A DNA stretch of 64,000 bases from Falsihalocynthiibacter halioticoli (GTDB taxonomy: Bacteria > Pseudomonadota > Alphaproteobacteria > Rhodobacterales > Rhodobacteraceae): positions 1-64,000 of the forward strand of contig NZ_JAOYFC010000003.1 of the NCBI RefSeq assembly GCF_025802015.1, in the 5' to 3' direction. Position numbers and translations under genes: made by a program. Shown here one piece after another: positions 1-8,321 of this stretch. The notes under the pieces are model-generated. The model saw only the letters and a program-made list of their open reading frames with translations, was not told where the DNA came from and did no database searches. The number at the start of each line of letters is the position of its first letter. Position 1 is the stretch's first letter.

Positions 1-250
1 CGAAATCCTACTAGCGTTGATATACAGACGTTGATCCATCGAATGAACCAAACCGCCCACATATCTCTTCAGATACTAATCATGTCAAATAGCCACAAGA
101 AGACAAAACATCAACCAGGGCGCCTTACTTACTAGGCACCGCCAGCCTCGTCAACATCTCTTTGTATTTAAACCGTCTGATCCGTCCTTCAACATTGCTG
201 CGTCAGTCTGTCTCGTCTGGCGTCCCGTTAGCGCCTCAGCGCCGCCGGTG
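1..250 (-). other. Probable 16S rRNA operon leader (5' part of pre-rRNA), transcribed leftwards
   Basis: No coding frame is credible here. Read on the minus strand, the last 120 bases resemble leaders I know from upstream of Rhodobacteraceae 16S genes, including the stretch GAGATATGTGGGCGGTTTGG at about 66-47. That points to 16S rRNA starting just beyond position 1. No mature rRNA lies inside the window, so the call rests on recognition of the leader and on the promoter-like sequence at 257-285. The alternative is the leader of another stable RNA. Confidence 0.6.
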
Positions 251-256
251 AGGGGG

Positions 257-285
257 GTTTTAGGGTTACTGGCTGGGAGCCGCAA
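257..285 (-). promoter_or_regulatory. Probable rRNA-type promoter (-35 TTGCGG, -10 TAAAAC, 17-bp spacer)
   Basis: On the minus strand TTGCGG (285-280) is followed after exactly 17 bases by TAAAAC (262-257). Immediately upstream, about 290-335, is an A/T-rich tract that could act as an UP element, as at strong stable-RNA promoters. Transcription would begin near 250 and run left into the leader. The same bases form a GGGTT/AACCC hairpin followed by T residues on the plus strand. I take that as coincidental, because no plus-strand gene ends here. Confidence 0.55.
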
Positions 286-423
286 CCCCTTTTTCTAAAT
301 TCGGCGAAGTTTTTTGCATTTTTATTGAAAACTATGCGATAACAAAGACTTACCCAAACAACTTTCTTTCTGTTTTCTGCTATCCCGGCTTTAAAGCCAT
401 CCCCAAACCTACAAAAGTTGCGG

Positions 424-499
424 GAATCTGCGTGTCAGTGCGATTCATCCCCGTGAATCGTCACGAGACTCAGAATCTGCGCGTGAATCACCTCGAATC
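424..499. promoter_or_regulatory. Cluster of seven GANTC (CcrM-type) methylation sites
   Basis: GANTC occurs at 424-428, 442-446, 455-459, 467-471, 473-477, 485-489 and 495-499, seven sites in 76 bases where chance predicts about one per 256. The cluster lies between the flavin reductase 3' end and the putative rRNA promoter. In alphaproteobacteria GANTC is methylated by CcrM once per cell cycle. The sequence shows the sites; any regulatory use is inference. The rest of 300-550 holds nothing else I can name. Confidence 0.6.
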
Positions 500-550
500 C
501 GGTACCCTGAATGTGATCGCTGTATGGGGGCTATATATAGAGAGTACTCT

Positions 551-1051
551 TCATTCGCCTAAGCGACGGAATTCACCATAGGCGCCGCCATAGAACAAAA
601 GCGGCTTTCCCGCTGCGCGCGAAACTCTCTCTATACGTCCAACGATTATCGTATGGTCTCCGCCCGCATAGGACTCATGCAAAGTGCATTCGAACCTGGA
701 AAGGCAGTCACGAAGGAGCGGGACACCATTTTCATTTGTGTCGAAGGCCAAACCATCAAACGATTCCGCAGACTGCGCAAACCGTCTCGCGATATGCCCC
801 TGGTTTGACGACAAGACATGAATCGCAAACGATGTTGCAGCGAGGAAGGAATTCGCCCGAAATGAATCCTTGGCAAGCGACCAAAGAGCGAGAGGTGGAT
901 CGAGCGAGACAGAACTGAAGCTATTAACTGTAATTCCTATTGGTCCAGTCTCGGAACGCGCGGTCACGACTGTGATGCCTGTTGCGAATTGCCCGAAGGC
1001 TGCGCGAAGCTTCAGATCGGAGTCGTCATCTGGAACAAAGCTATCTGACAT
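551..1051 (-). CDS. Flavin reductase family protein (FMN-binding split barrel)
   Basis: About 166 residues, the full length of the flavin reductase-like family, which reduces FMN or FAD with NAD(P)H, usually to supply a monooxygenase. The N-terminal GITVVTA strand, the TVNSFSSVSLDPPL segment (about residues 42-56), where the flavin phosphate binds in this fold, and the late HTIIVGRIE strand are all present. The start is ATG at 1051; an in-frame TTG lies one codon upstream. No partner oxygenase is adjacent, so the substrate system is unknown. It is divergent from rnd and probably cytoplasmic. Confidence 0.85.
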   Translation of the reverse strand: MSDSFVPDDDSDLKLRAAFGQFATGITVVTARSETGPIGITVNSFSSVSLDPPLALWSLAKDSFRANSFLAATSFAIHVLSSNQGHIARRFAQSAESFDGLAFDTNENGVPLLRDCLSRFECTLHESYAGGDHTIIVGRIERVSRAAGKPLLFYGGAYGEFRRLGE

Positions 1052-1278
1052 CAAGAACCAGCTGTCGAAAGTTTTGGGACGTCGTAGCAGGTCATGTTCT
1101 TTACTGGCTCCACCTCAATGATGCACGGCAACGGGTCGATCCGTTTCGGCTAAATGCTTTAATCAAAACATTAGGCGAACGCGAAAGACATATACAAGTC
1201 ATAGTGCGCCGAACTGCTATGTTGAGTTTACAGGCAATAAAGCCTATGTGGCTGATAACGAACGAGTGGAAGAGAATT

Positions 1279-1890
1279 ATGCCGAACAACGTATATCAGA
1301 ACGACTTGCCCGATGGGCTCGACCTTGGCCCAGTTGTCGCAATCGACTGTGAAACAATGGGGCTCCTCCCGCAACGGGATCGGCTTTGCGTTGTTCAATT
1401 GTCTTCCGGTGACGGGAACGCGCATTTGGTTCAGATCGCAAAAGGACAAACCGAAGCACCAAACCTTTGCAAACTCCTGACGGAACCAGAGGTCCTAAAA
1501 CTTTTCCACTTTGGCCGCTTCGATATCGCAGCGATGTACAATGCATTCGGTGCGCTTACGGCTCCAGTCTATTGCACCAAGATCGCAAGCAAACTCGTGC
1601 GCACATATACAGACCGCCATGGCCTTAAGAACCTGCTTCAAGAAATGCTGTCGGTTGATATCTCTAAGCAGCAGCAATCAAGTGACTGGGGCGCGGAGAA
1701 TTTGACCAAGGCTCAAGTTGAATATGCGGCATCAGACGTGCTGTATCTCCACAAACTGCGCGAGAAGCTAAACGCAAATCTTGAGCGCGAAGGTCGGATG
1801 GAGCTTGCTCAGTCCTGTTTTGACTTCCTACCTCAGCGTGCTTTGCTCGATCTTGAGGGTTGGCCAGACGTAGATATCTTTTCACACTAG
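1279..1890 (+). CDS. rnd: Ribonuclease D-type 3'-5' exonuclease, short form
   Basis: A 203-residue DEDD-superfamily 3'-5' exoribonuclease. Metal-binding acids are visible: D23 and E25 in the AIDCETMGL motif, the Asp of FHFGRFD, and YAASDVLYL giving the DEDDy-type Tyr and Asp. The HRDC domains of enterobacterial RNase D are absent, as in the short alphaproteobacterial form. The frame stays open upstream to 982 but would overlap the divergent flavin reductase; ATG 1279 fits the family length. It probably trims tRNA or other RNA 3' ends and heads the lpt block. Confidence 0.87.
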   Translation: MPNNVYQNDLPDGLDLGPVVAIDCETMGLLPQRDRLCVVQLSSGDGNAHLVQIAKGQTEAPNLCKLLTEPEVLKLFHFGRFDIAAMYNAFGALTAPVYCTKIASKLVRTYTDRHGLKNLLQEMLSVDISKQQQSSDWGAENLTKAQVEYAASDVLYLHKLREKLNANLEREGRMELAQSCFDFLPQRALLDLEGWPDVDIFSH

Positions 1891-1967
1891 TATAAGTGCG
1901 GGATGTAGCTATCTATTGAGTTAAGCGGACGACAGTCTGGGCGCGTGCGTAGTATGGACAAACAGCA

Positions 1968-2570
1968 ATGGCTCTAAACGACAACACATACTCCCGCTTC
2001 GTTGCGGTTGCGAAAGTTGCCCTGCCATTGTTTGCGCTTGGCGTTCTTTCGACTGTCTTCCTCGTTGCCAAACCTATCGACCCAAGCAAAGCCATTCCTT
2101 ATGCCGAAGTGGATGTTGAAGAACTCGCCCGCGAAAAAGGCATGACATCGCCGGAATACGCGGGCATCACGCGTGATGGTGCGGCGATCATTGTGACCGC
2201 AGATACCGCGAAGCCGGATCAAGCAAGAGGCAACAAACTTGTTCACACAGAACAGCTCTATGCCACAATCGACCTTAAAGACGGCGATCAAGTTAACATT
2301 GAAAGCCCCATTGGCGTTTTGAACAGCGTCAAAGAGAAAGCCAATCTAACTGGCGGCGTCATTCTGCGAAACTCACAGGGATACACCGTTCGATCTCAGA
2401 TGATGGACGCCTCCCTAACGGATGCCACCGTCGAAACACAAACCCCAGTAACCGCCGACGGGCCACTTGGGAATCTGAGTGCGGGGAAAATGAAGCTCTC
2501 TTTTGTTAAGGAAAAGTATCTTCTGGTTTTCCAAAATGATGTGAAGGTGATATACGACCCTAAAGGTTAA
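1968..2570 (+). CDS. lptC: LPS export protein LptC, inner-membrane anchored
   Basis: 200 residues with one N-terminal membrane segment (about residues 14-33) and a periplasmic beta-rich domain of the LptC/OstA type. It would receive lipopolysaccharide from the LptBFG ABC transporter and hand it to LptA. Sequence identity is low, as usual for LptC, but the position directly before lptA and lptB and the size support it. lptF, lptG and lptD are not in the window. Spacing to lptA is 16 bases, indicating one operon. Confidence 0.9.
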   Translation: MALNDNTYSRFVAVAKVALPLFALGVLSTVFLVAKPIDPSKAIPYAEVDVEELAREKGMTSPEYAGITRDGAAIIVTADTAKPDQARGNKLVHTEQLYATIDLKDGDQVNIESPIGVLNSVKEKANLTGGVILRNSQGYTVRSQMMDASLTDATVETQTPVTADGPLGNLSAGKMKLSFVKEKYLLVFQNDVKVIYDPKG

Positions 2571-2586
2571 TGCTTAGGTGACATGA

Positions 2587-3090
2587 ATGCGCGCAATTTT
2601 CGCGATTTTGCTTTTCTTTTCGGGTATTGGCCCAGCATTTGCCCAAGGTACATCTGTTCTTTTCGGAAGCTCTGAACACGATGCCTCGCTCCCTGTCGAA
2701 GTCGTTGCCGATCTGCTTGAGGTCGATCAAACAACCGGCGATGCAACGTTCACCGGAAATGTTGTCGTTGGTCAGGGCGAGATGCGGCTTTCCGCCGAAA
2801 AGGTGATTGTTGAGTACAAAACCGAAGAAGAGCAGCAAGCAAGTGACTCCAGCGGTAAAATCAACCGGCTGATCGCTTCTGAGAACGTTCTTCTCGTCAA
2901 TGGACCCGAAGCCGCAGAAGCCGATTTTGCAGAGTACACCATCGATAGCGCCGAGGTTATCATGATCGGAAACGTCATCGTCACTCAAGGTGAGAACGCG
3001 ACCTCTGGCAACCGAATGGTCGTTGACCTCAATACTGGTCGCGCACAGATGTCCGGGCGTGTGAAGACGATCCTTCAGCCGGATAACTGA
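2587..3090 (+). CDS. lptA: LPS transport periplasmic protein LptA
   Basis: 167 residues with a cleavable signal peptide (hydrophobic core 3-15, cleavage near AFAQ) and an OstA beta-jellyroll. The segment LEVDQTTGDATFTGNVVVGQG is typical of LptA repeats. It forms the periplasmic bridge carrying LPS from LptC to LptD. An AGGTGA SD sits before ATG 2587. Its stop is followed at once by the lptB start, so translation is probably coupled. Confidence 0.92.
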   Translation: MRAIFAILLFFSGIGPAFAQGTSVLFGSSEHDASLPVEVVADLLEVDQTTGDATFTGNVVVGQGEMRLSAEKVIVEYKTEEEQQASDSSGKINRLIASENVLLVNGPEAAEADFAEYTIDSAEVIMIGNVIVTQGENATSGNRMVVDLNTGRAQMSGRVKTILQPDN

Positions 3091-3093
3091 TTG

Positions 3094-3867
3094 ATGAACA
3101 GCGAACTAAACCTCGACTTCAAGGCCAAATCCGCAGCAGGTTCAACTGGGCTATCCGTGCGGAATTTGCGCAAGAGCTATCGGCGCAAGACGGTGATCCG
3201 TGATGTTTCGATGGAGCTCGATCGCGGTGAAGTTGTTGCGCTGCTTGGGCCAAATGGCTCCGGAAAAACGACATGCTTCTACTCCATCGCTGGCTTGGTT
3301 GCTGCTGAAGGTGGCGAAGTTTTGGTAGATGGGCGAGACGTCACGCTCTTACCTATGTATCGGCGCGCCAAACTTGGTATCGGATATCTCCCTCAAGAAA
3401 ACTCGATCTTTCGCGGGCTAACCGTCGAAGAAAACATCATGTCGATTCTGGAGATTTCAGAGCGAAACTCGCACAAACGGCGCGAGCGGCTTGAAGAGCT
3501 GTTGAACGAGTTTTCGATTGGCCACCTTCGCCGCGCATCAGCTTTGTCTCTTTCCGGTGGCGAGCGGCGGCGGGCCGAAATCGCACGTTGCCTCGCGTCC
3601 TCTCCAGAGTTTCTCCTGTTGGACGAACCATTTGCTGGCGTCGATCCAATCGCTGTTGGCGATATCCGCTCACTCGTTGCTCAATTAAAGACCCGAAATA
3701 TCGGCGTCCTTATTACTGACCACAACGTTCGTGAAACTCTAGAGATCGTGGATCGAGCCTATATCCTTCACGATGGCAAAGTGCTGATGAGCGGAACAGC
3801 CGATGAAGTGGTACAGGATGAAAATGTACGACGCGTTTATCTTGGAGACGATTTCCGCGTCTTCTAA
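3094..3867 (+). CDS. lptB: LPS export ABC transporter ATPase LptB
   Basis: 257 residues. Walker A GPNGSGKT, signature LSGGE, Walker B LLLDEP followed by FAGVDP, and the H-loop ITDHNV are intact. It powers extraction of LPS from the inner membrane together with LptF/LptG, encoded elsewhere. A TTG codon directly precedes ATG 3094; I chose the ATG. It closes the lptCAB set. The N-terminal extension of about 25 residues before the ABC fold is slightly longer than in E. coli. Confidence 0.95.
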   Translation: MNSELNLDFKAKSAAGSTGLSVRNLRKSYRRKTVIRDVSMELDRGEVVALLGPNGSGKTTCFYSIAGLVAAEGGEVLVDGRDVTLLPMYRRAKLGIGYLPQENSIFRGLTVEENIMSILEISERNSHKRRERLEELLNEFSIGHLRRASALSLSGGERRRAEIARCLASSPEFLLLDEPFAGVDPIAVGDIRSLVAQLKTRNIGVLITDHNVRETLEIVDRAYILHDGKVLMSGTADEVVQDENVRRVYLGDDFRVF

Positions 3868-4118
3868 ACCCTCGTTCAAGCGGCCATAACATAGCTTCTT
3901 CACATGGGCCCTATTGACAGTTGCTTCAATAAAGCGCCCAATACTCTGGATGCACAAAGATTCCCATATCGTCTTGGGGTCGGCACATTTTGATCGCCGA
4001 ACTTTAGGCGCCGCCAGCGATGACAAAGGCGCGCCGTGCATCACAACACCACCTTTAATCCGAACGCGCAGTACCTAGATATTTTAGTGCGCGATCATTT
4101 TCGAACCTAGGAGGTTGA

Positions 4119-4694
4119 ATGCAGTACCAAATCAGCGGCAAACAGATCGATATCGGCGAAGCACTACAGTCGCAGGTAAAAACCGAGCTTGGTTCAATTG
4201 TCGATAAATACGCCGAACGGCCAACAGATGCCCAAGTCGTTTTTTCACGAAATGCACATGAATATGTGTGCGAAGCAACGGTACATCTTTCAACAGGATT
4301 GACAGTTACAGCCAAAGCCCACGCAACAGAAATTTATGCTGCTCTGGATGGTTGTGGCGACAAATTGGAGAAACAGTTACGCCGTTATAAACGCCGTTTG
4401 AAGGATCACCATCGCGAAAGAACACAGCCTGTTGAACTTTCGGGTGCTTCCTCGTATATCCTCGCCGGATCAGAAGGATCAGAGGATTCGGAACCAGATA
4501 GCCTGCAGCCAATCATCATTGCAGAGATGGAAACTAAAATCGCATCTCTGTCAGTTGGTGAAGCCGTAATGCAAATGGAACTTTCGGGAAATCCTGTACT
4601 GGTCTTTCGCAATGAAGGAAACAGTGGCGTAAACGTGGTATACCGTCGAGAAGACGGAAATATTGGCTGGATCGATCCGGCCGCAACAACATAG
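4119..4694 (+). CDS. hpf: Long-form ribosome hibernation promoting factor
   Basis: 191 residues: an N-terminal RaiA/YfiA ribosome-binding domain (about 1-100, ending in the basic run RRYKRRLKDHH) and a C-terminal domain (about 130-190) typical of the long HPF that dimerises 70S ribosomes into 100S particles. A strong AGGAGG at 4109-4114 fixes ATG 4119. The 251-base gap after lptB suggests its own promoter; a TTGACA at 3914-3919 is visible but has no convincing -10. The hpf-ptsN pairing is common in proteobacteria, usually with rpoN, which is absent here. Confidence 0.93.
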   Translation: MQYQISGKQIDIGEALQSQVKTELGSIVDKYAERPTDAQVVFSRNAHEYVCEATVHLSTGLTVTAKAHATEIYAALDGCGDKLEKQLRRYKRRLKDHHRERTQPVELSGASSYILAGSEGSEDSEPDSLQPIIIAEMETKIASLSVGEAVMQMELSGNPVLVFRNEGNSGVNVVYRREDGNIGWIDPAATT

Positions 4695-4731
4695 GGACCA
4701 CCCCGCGCACAACGAGCAGAAGTGACACTAA

Positions 4732-5196
4732 ATGGATCTGTCGAGCATTCTAAAGCCCGAAGCCGTAAAGGTTATTGCCAATGTGACGAGCAAAAAACGC
4801 CTCTTCCAGGATCTGGGAGAGGTTGCCTGCGCTGGCTATGGTCTATCTGCAAATGACGCGGTTGATGCGCTCCAAGAACGCGAAAGCCTCGGCCCGACTG
4901 GCGTTGGGCACGGGGTTGCGCTTCCGCATGCACGCCTTGATGGAATCGACACTGTTGTTGGTGCGTTCCTCAAGATTGAGCGTCCGCTCGATTTTGAATC
5001 TGTTGATCGCCAACCAGTCGATCTGGTCTTTGCTCTCTTCGCGCCTGTTGATTCGGGTGTGGAGCATTTGAAAGCGCTGGCGCTTGTCTCACGGACGATG
5101 CGAAATGCAGAGGTTTGCGAGAAACTACGCGCGAACTCTGACCCAGCGACGCTTCACGCGATTCTCACCGAACAGATTCCTGCCCGCGCAGCCTAG
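4732..5196 (+). CDS. ptsN: Nitrogen-type PTS IIA component PtsN (EIIA-Ntr)
   Basis: 154 residues of the PTS EIIA type-2 fold. The phosphoacceptor is H66 in GVALPHAR, flanked by GPTGVGHG. It accepts phosphate from the NPr/EI-Ntr chain and acts as a regulator, not a sugar transporter. It follows hpf by 37 bases on the same strand. Its 3' end overlaps the convergent sulfotransferase gene by 4 bases, so the lpt-hpf-ptsN block stops abruptly against the glycan cluster. Confidence 0.93.
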   Translation: MDLSSILKPEAVKVIANVTSKKRLFQDLGEVACAGYGLSANDAVDALQERESLGPTGVGHGVALPHARLDGIDTVVGAFLKIERPLDFESVDRQPVDLVFALFAPVDSGVEHLKALALVSRTMRNAEVCEKLRANSDPATLHAILTEQIPARAA

Positions 5197-6614
5197 TTGC
5201 CGGCTTTCCAAGGCCCAAATCCGAACGCCATATAATCCCGCTGATATGCTGCGCGTACGGCGCGTTCTATGTCGTCGTCGTAAATGTCATTTAGCGAATA
5301 AGGCGAATCTTCACGTTGCTCCATAAGCGGGGCATTTTCTGCCCCCGTGCGGAACGCCAAGTACTCCAAATCAGTTTCAAGCGTTTCCTCACGCAACACG
5401 AGATCAGGCATTGCAAAGTTGGCCATGCCCTGAATGATCGCTGATTGGCTTGCCCAAGCGCCATCAACTCGGATCGAGGTTTGGCCCGAAAGATTAGCTT
5501 TCAAAAACTCTAGGAAGACCGCAAACGCCGCGCGATGAGCAACGCGATCATAAGCGGCGTCTTGTGGATCATCGGGCAATTCAAGTTTGTGAACGCGCTG
5601 CAAAGTTTTGCGAATTTGACCGTAGGAGCGCCGACCTGAATTGAGGATATGGGTGCAGAATGCGGTATGCGCCCGCGCCGCCGGATGACGAACAACTGTA
5701 AAGCTCCGGTGGCCGTCGTGCTTTCGCTTCCAGCGCCGAAGTTCTTTTTGGTTAAACCCCGATTGAACTTCGCCTCCCGAAACAGCCTTAAGCCATGCCT
5801 TAACGCGGTCATTCGGCCCGCTTGGAATCGGGAGGTACAGAAGCGGAGCATTTTCACACGCCACATAGCCACTCACCCGCGCTTGTCGTGCCGGCTCTAG
5901 GTCAGGCAACCGCTCAAGGCCAAAGCGATCAAGAGAGGCCAGTGTCGCGCTTAACTCTTCTGGATTCGTAAGCTTCTCTGAAATTTGCTTCGGGTTTTGC
6001 TTCTTGAGGTTCTTGTTCAAAGACTCAAGTTTGTGGGTGCTGCCGAGGAAAAGAGTCAGCCCATTCAGCACATCAATATCGTGAAGGTCTTCATAATCCA
6101 GATAAAACGGCGTTTGACCCGTCCGTTTGAGTGTTTTGGAAACGCGTGCCCGAAAATCCTCACGACTTTGCAGATAGCGCGCAAAGTCCTCCGGCTCGAA
6201 TGTAATCTTCTCTGCTTTGCGCCGAGTGACATTCGTTAGTTTCCACTGCCCTGTAGCGACGGCAATCTTCCAACTCACATAGCTTTCGATAGGGTTGCGG
6301 GCCAGAATGATTTTGGCACAGCGCTGATCCTGCAAAATCTCCTCAACGATGCGCGGATCATGATCGTGAAAAAACCGGAATCCTGTGAGCTTCTCTTGGG
6401 ATTTTATCTCTTCCAACAAACGCTCTGGGTCGTGCTCTCGCTGCTGAAGCGTAACGCCCAAAAGCTCTGACCTATTCGGATAGCCGATAAAGTGGGGATT
6501 AAACGCCTCGCCAATACAGGCTAAATCCGGAAGGGAGTTGATATTGGACTCAAGAAAATTCGAGCCTGTTCGCATCTCTGCGAGAACAACAAAATAATCG
6601 AACTTTCGTTTCAT
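5193..6614 (-). CDS. Sulfotransferase, two-module (NodH/Stf0-like N-terminus)
   Basis: 473 residues. The N-terminal half has a PAPS 5'-phosphosulfate loop (R15-T16-G17-S18-N19) and a 3'-phosphate motif ARNPIESYVSWK, as in Stf0/NodH sulfotransferases. The C-terminal half (from about 260) carries a second 3'-phosphate-like motif, VVRHPAARAHTAF, resembling sulfotransferase family 2, but I see no convincing second 5' loop. It would transfer sulfate from PAPS to a carbohydrate, probably at the cytoplasmic side. An AGG precedes ATG 6614, and it starts 6 bases after the GT14-like gene, so it ends the glycan operon. The acceptor is unknown. Confidence 0.8.
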   Translation of the reverse strand: MKRKFDYFVVLAEMRTGSNFLESNINSLPDLACIGEAFNPHFIGYPNRSELLGVTLQQREHDPERLLEEIKSQEKLTGFRFFHDHDPRIVEEILQDQRCAKIILARNPIESYVSWKIAVATGQWKLTNVTRRKAEKITFEPEDFARYLQSREDFRARVSKTLKRTGQTPFYLDYEDLHDIDVLNGLTLFLGSTHKLESLNKNLKKQNPKQISEKLTNPEELSATLASLDRFGLERLPDLEPARQARVSGYVACENAPLLYLPIPSGPNDRVKAWLKAVSGGEVQSGFNQKELRRWKRKHDGHRSFTVVRHPAARAHTAFCTHILNSGRRSYGQIRKTLQRVHKLELPDDPQDAAYDRVAHRAAFAVFLEFLKANLSGQTSIRVDGAWASQSAIIQGMANFAMPDLVLREETLETDLEYLAFRTGAENAPLMEQREDSPYSLNDIYDDDIERAVRAAYQRDYMAFGFGPWKAGN

Positions 6615-6620
6615 AAATAC

Positions 6621-8321
6621 CTAGTTCACCAAATAGGGTTTGCGGGGCCGTTTTGGCCCTGGCCGCTCAATGCCTTCGATCGGAAAGTCACCCACCAAAT
6701 AGGGGTGCATACCTTGGTTTTTTAAATTCTGAAGAAATTTACCAAACCCCGTAAGATCGACCATACGAGGTGCTTCGGTTATGCGGCGCATTGTACGTGG
6801 GCCAATTTCGTCAATGACACGCTGCATTGGTTCTGTCGGCGACTGTACAAATTCCGCAAGTGTGTAAATTTGAACCCGAGCCTTTGCATAGTAGGAGCGC
6901 AAGATATCAACATGGTCGCTCTCAATGCGCTGCTGTTCGGCGGCAATCTCTCTGATTTCGGAAAAGCTGCGGTTTGAATGAAACAATGGAACGGCCCATG
7001 CGCCGGTAACAACGATGATGCTCGCATTTACGTCTTTGGCCATGAACCAGCTTGTGTCTTGGGTATCGCGCGGACCGAACTGAAACACCTGTTTCTCGCC
7101 GCGCGTGTTCCAAATCAGGTTTCGCAGAAAATCGGTTGGCGCGTAGTCACGCAGCACAGGATCATCCGACAAGCAGCCAGCGAATACCTTTCCTCGACCT
7201 GCGAACTGCGCGCGCTCTTTATCAAAAATATGTCCGTGAATGCACGCAGTTGTGGATTTCTCTAGCCAGTCTTCAAAATCGACAAACAGATCGGAAAAGC
7301 CTTCAAGTACAGTATATGGCGCTGCAGAGAGACCATGCTCCGACCCCTCGCGCGGGAAACGGCATTGATTAACCAGACCCGGGCGTCCGACTTTTCTTCG
7401 CATAACGGCCTGAGAGAATATCCTGTCTATCTTGGCTGGGTCTGGCTCGCTTCTGCACTCTTCAATGCGTTCTTTAGAAAGGAACTTGTCATAGAGTTTG
7501 TCCGCATTGACCCAAACTTTGCGTGCAACAAAACAGTCAGAACGTTTTAGCAACGGTAGGTGATCATCATAGAAGATGTGCGGTTTGCCCATAAGATCGA
7601 ACTTTGAAAGCGTCAGCGATCGGCTTTCGATATTCACAGAAAAGCAACGCGCGAGAGTTTGATAATAGCTTTCATCCGGAATCCAGACCCGCTTGAAATA
7701 CGCATCATATTTCTCGCGCTCGGGACCCTCCAATATGGCAGACAGAGTTTGCCGTGTCAGACACCACCACTGAGACCCCATGTGCGGCGTGATCCCATCT
7801 GGAATCTTGCGTCTGAATTTCAGTCTGCGTTGCAGCCGAACATATCTATCAAATAGGCGCCGCTGCGTTTTCCAAGAGAACGGGAACCTCAGAGTAAACC
7901 GCTCCATGTCGAGGCCGCCGACAGTCCAAGGTACATCGCGGATCGTAGCGCTTTCGATGAAATCTGTTTTTGGCCGCTTTTCGAGATACTCAACCAGTTC
8001 ACGGACCGGCCGAAGCGGAAGGCAAGCCCCTGACGCGAGATAGACATGCTGCACACTCGGAAACGTCTCAAGCATCAACTCAGAAGCATCTTGAGATGCG
8101 GCCACAAGCGACCATTTTCCCCACTCACAGTGCCGACGCTTACAGAACCGGATATCTGGCAAGTCCTCGAGCTCGCGTTTGAACTTGTCAAACCTCTTGT
8201 TGGGAACCTTCTGGTCCACATGCAATACAACGGGGCACCCCCCTTCCGACCAGTGCCGCGCAAGCTGTGCAGCGCGGTGAAGATCGGTGTGGACCATCAT
8301 GACGACTCCAAGGCTGCTCAT
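6621..8321 (-). CDS. GT14-like (core-2/I-branching) glycosyltransferase with C-terminal extension
   Basis: 566 residues. The first 270 or so match the beta-1,6-N-acetylglucosaminyltransferase (GT14) fold: an opening VVMMVHTDLHRAAQLARHW, a HVDQK turn, a YLASGACLPLRP segment and a late IPDESYYQTLA acid motif. The remaining 270 residues form a domain I cannot place with confidence; it ends in a basic Pro-rich tail. It starts with an ATGA overlap (4 bases) with the upstream glycosyltransferase gene, so the two are co-translated. It probably adds a branch or chain sugar; donor and acceptor are unknown. Confidence 0.78.
   Translation of the reverse strand: MSSLGVVMMVHTDLHRAAQLARHWSEGGCPVVLHVDQKVPNKRFDKFKRELEDLPDIRFCKRRHCEWGKWSLVAASQDASELMLETFPSVQHVYLASGACLPLRPVRELVEYLEKRPKTDFIESATIRDVPWTVGGLDMERFTLRFPFSWKTQRRLFDRYVRLQRRLKFRRKIPDGITPHMGSQWWCLTRQTLSAILEGPEREKYDAYFKRVWIPDESYYQTLARCFSVNIESRSLTLSKFDLMGKPHIFYDDHLPLLKRSDCFVARKVWVNADKLYDKFLSKERIEECRSEPDPAKIDRIFSQAVMRRKVGRPGLVNQCRFPREGSEHGLSAAPYTVLEGFSDLFVDFEDWLEKSTTACIHGHIFDKERAQFAGRGKVFAGCLSDDPVLRDYAPTDFLRNLIWNTRGEKQVFQFGPRDTQDTSWFMAKDVNASIIVVTGAWAVPLFHSNRSFSEIREIAAEQQRIESDHVDILRSYYAKARVQIYTLAEFVQSPTEPMQRVIDEIGPRTMRRITEAPRMVDLTGFGKFLQNLKNQGMHPYLVGDFPIEGIERPGPKRPRKPYLVN

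Noticed and set aside
1..180. Possible tRNA gene at the left edge
   Set aside because: No cloverleaf or T-arm motif could be formed; the bases fit an rRNA leader better.
263..294. Plus-strand hairpin with T run resembling a terminator
   Set aside because: No plus-strand gene ends here, and the same bases read as a well-spaced promoter on the minus strand.
982..1278. N-terminal extension of RNase D
   Set aside because: It overlaps the divergent flavin reductase and adds 99 residues absent from the family; ATG 1279 fits.
3739..4044. 101-residue minus-strand frame across the lptB-hpf gap
   Set aside because: Half of it is antisense to lptB; no SD and no recognisable feature.
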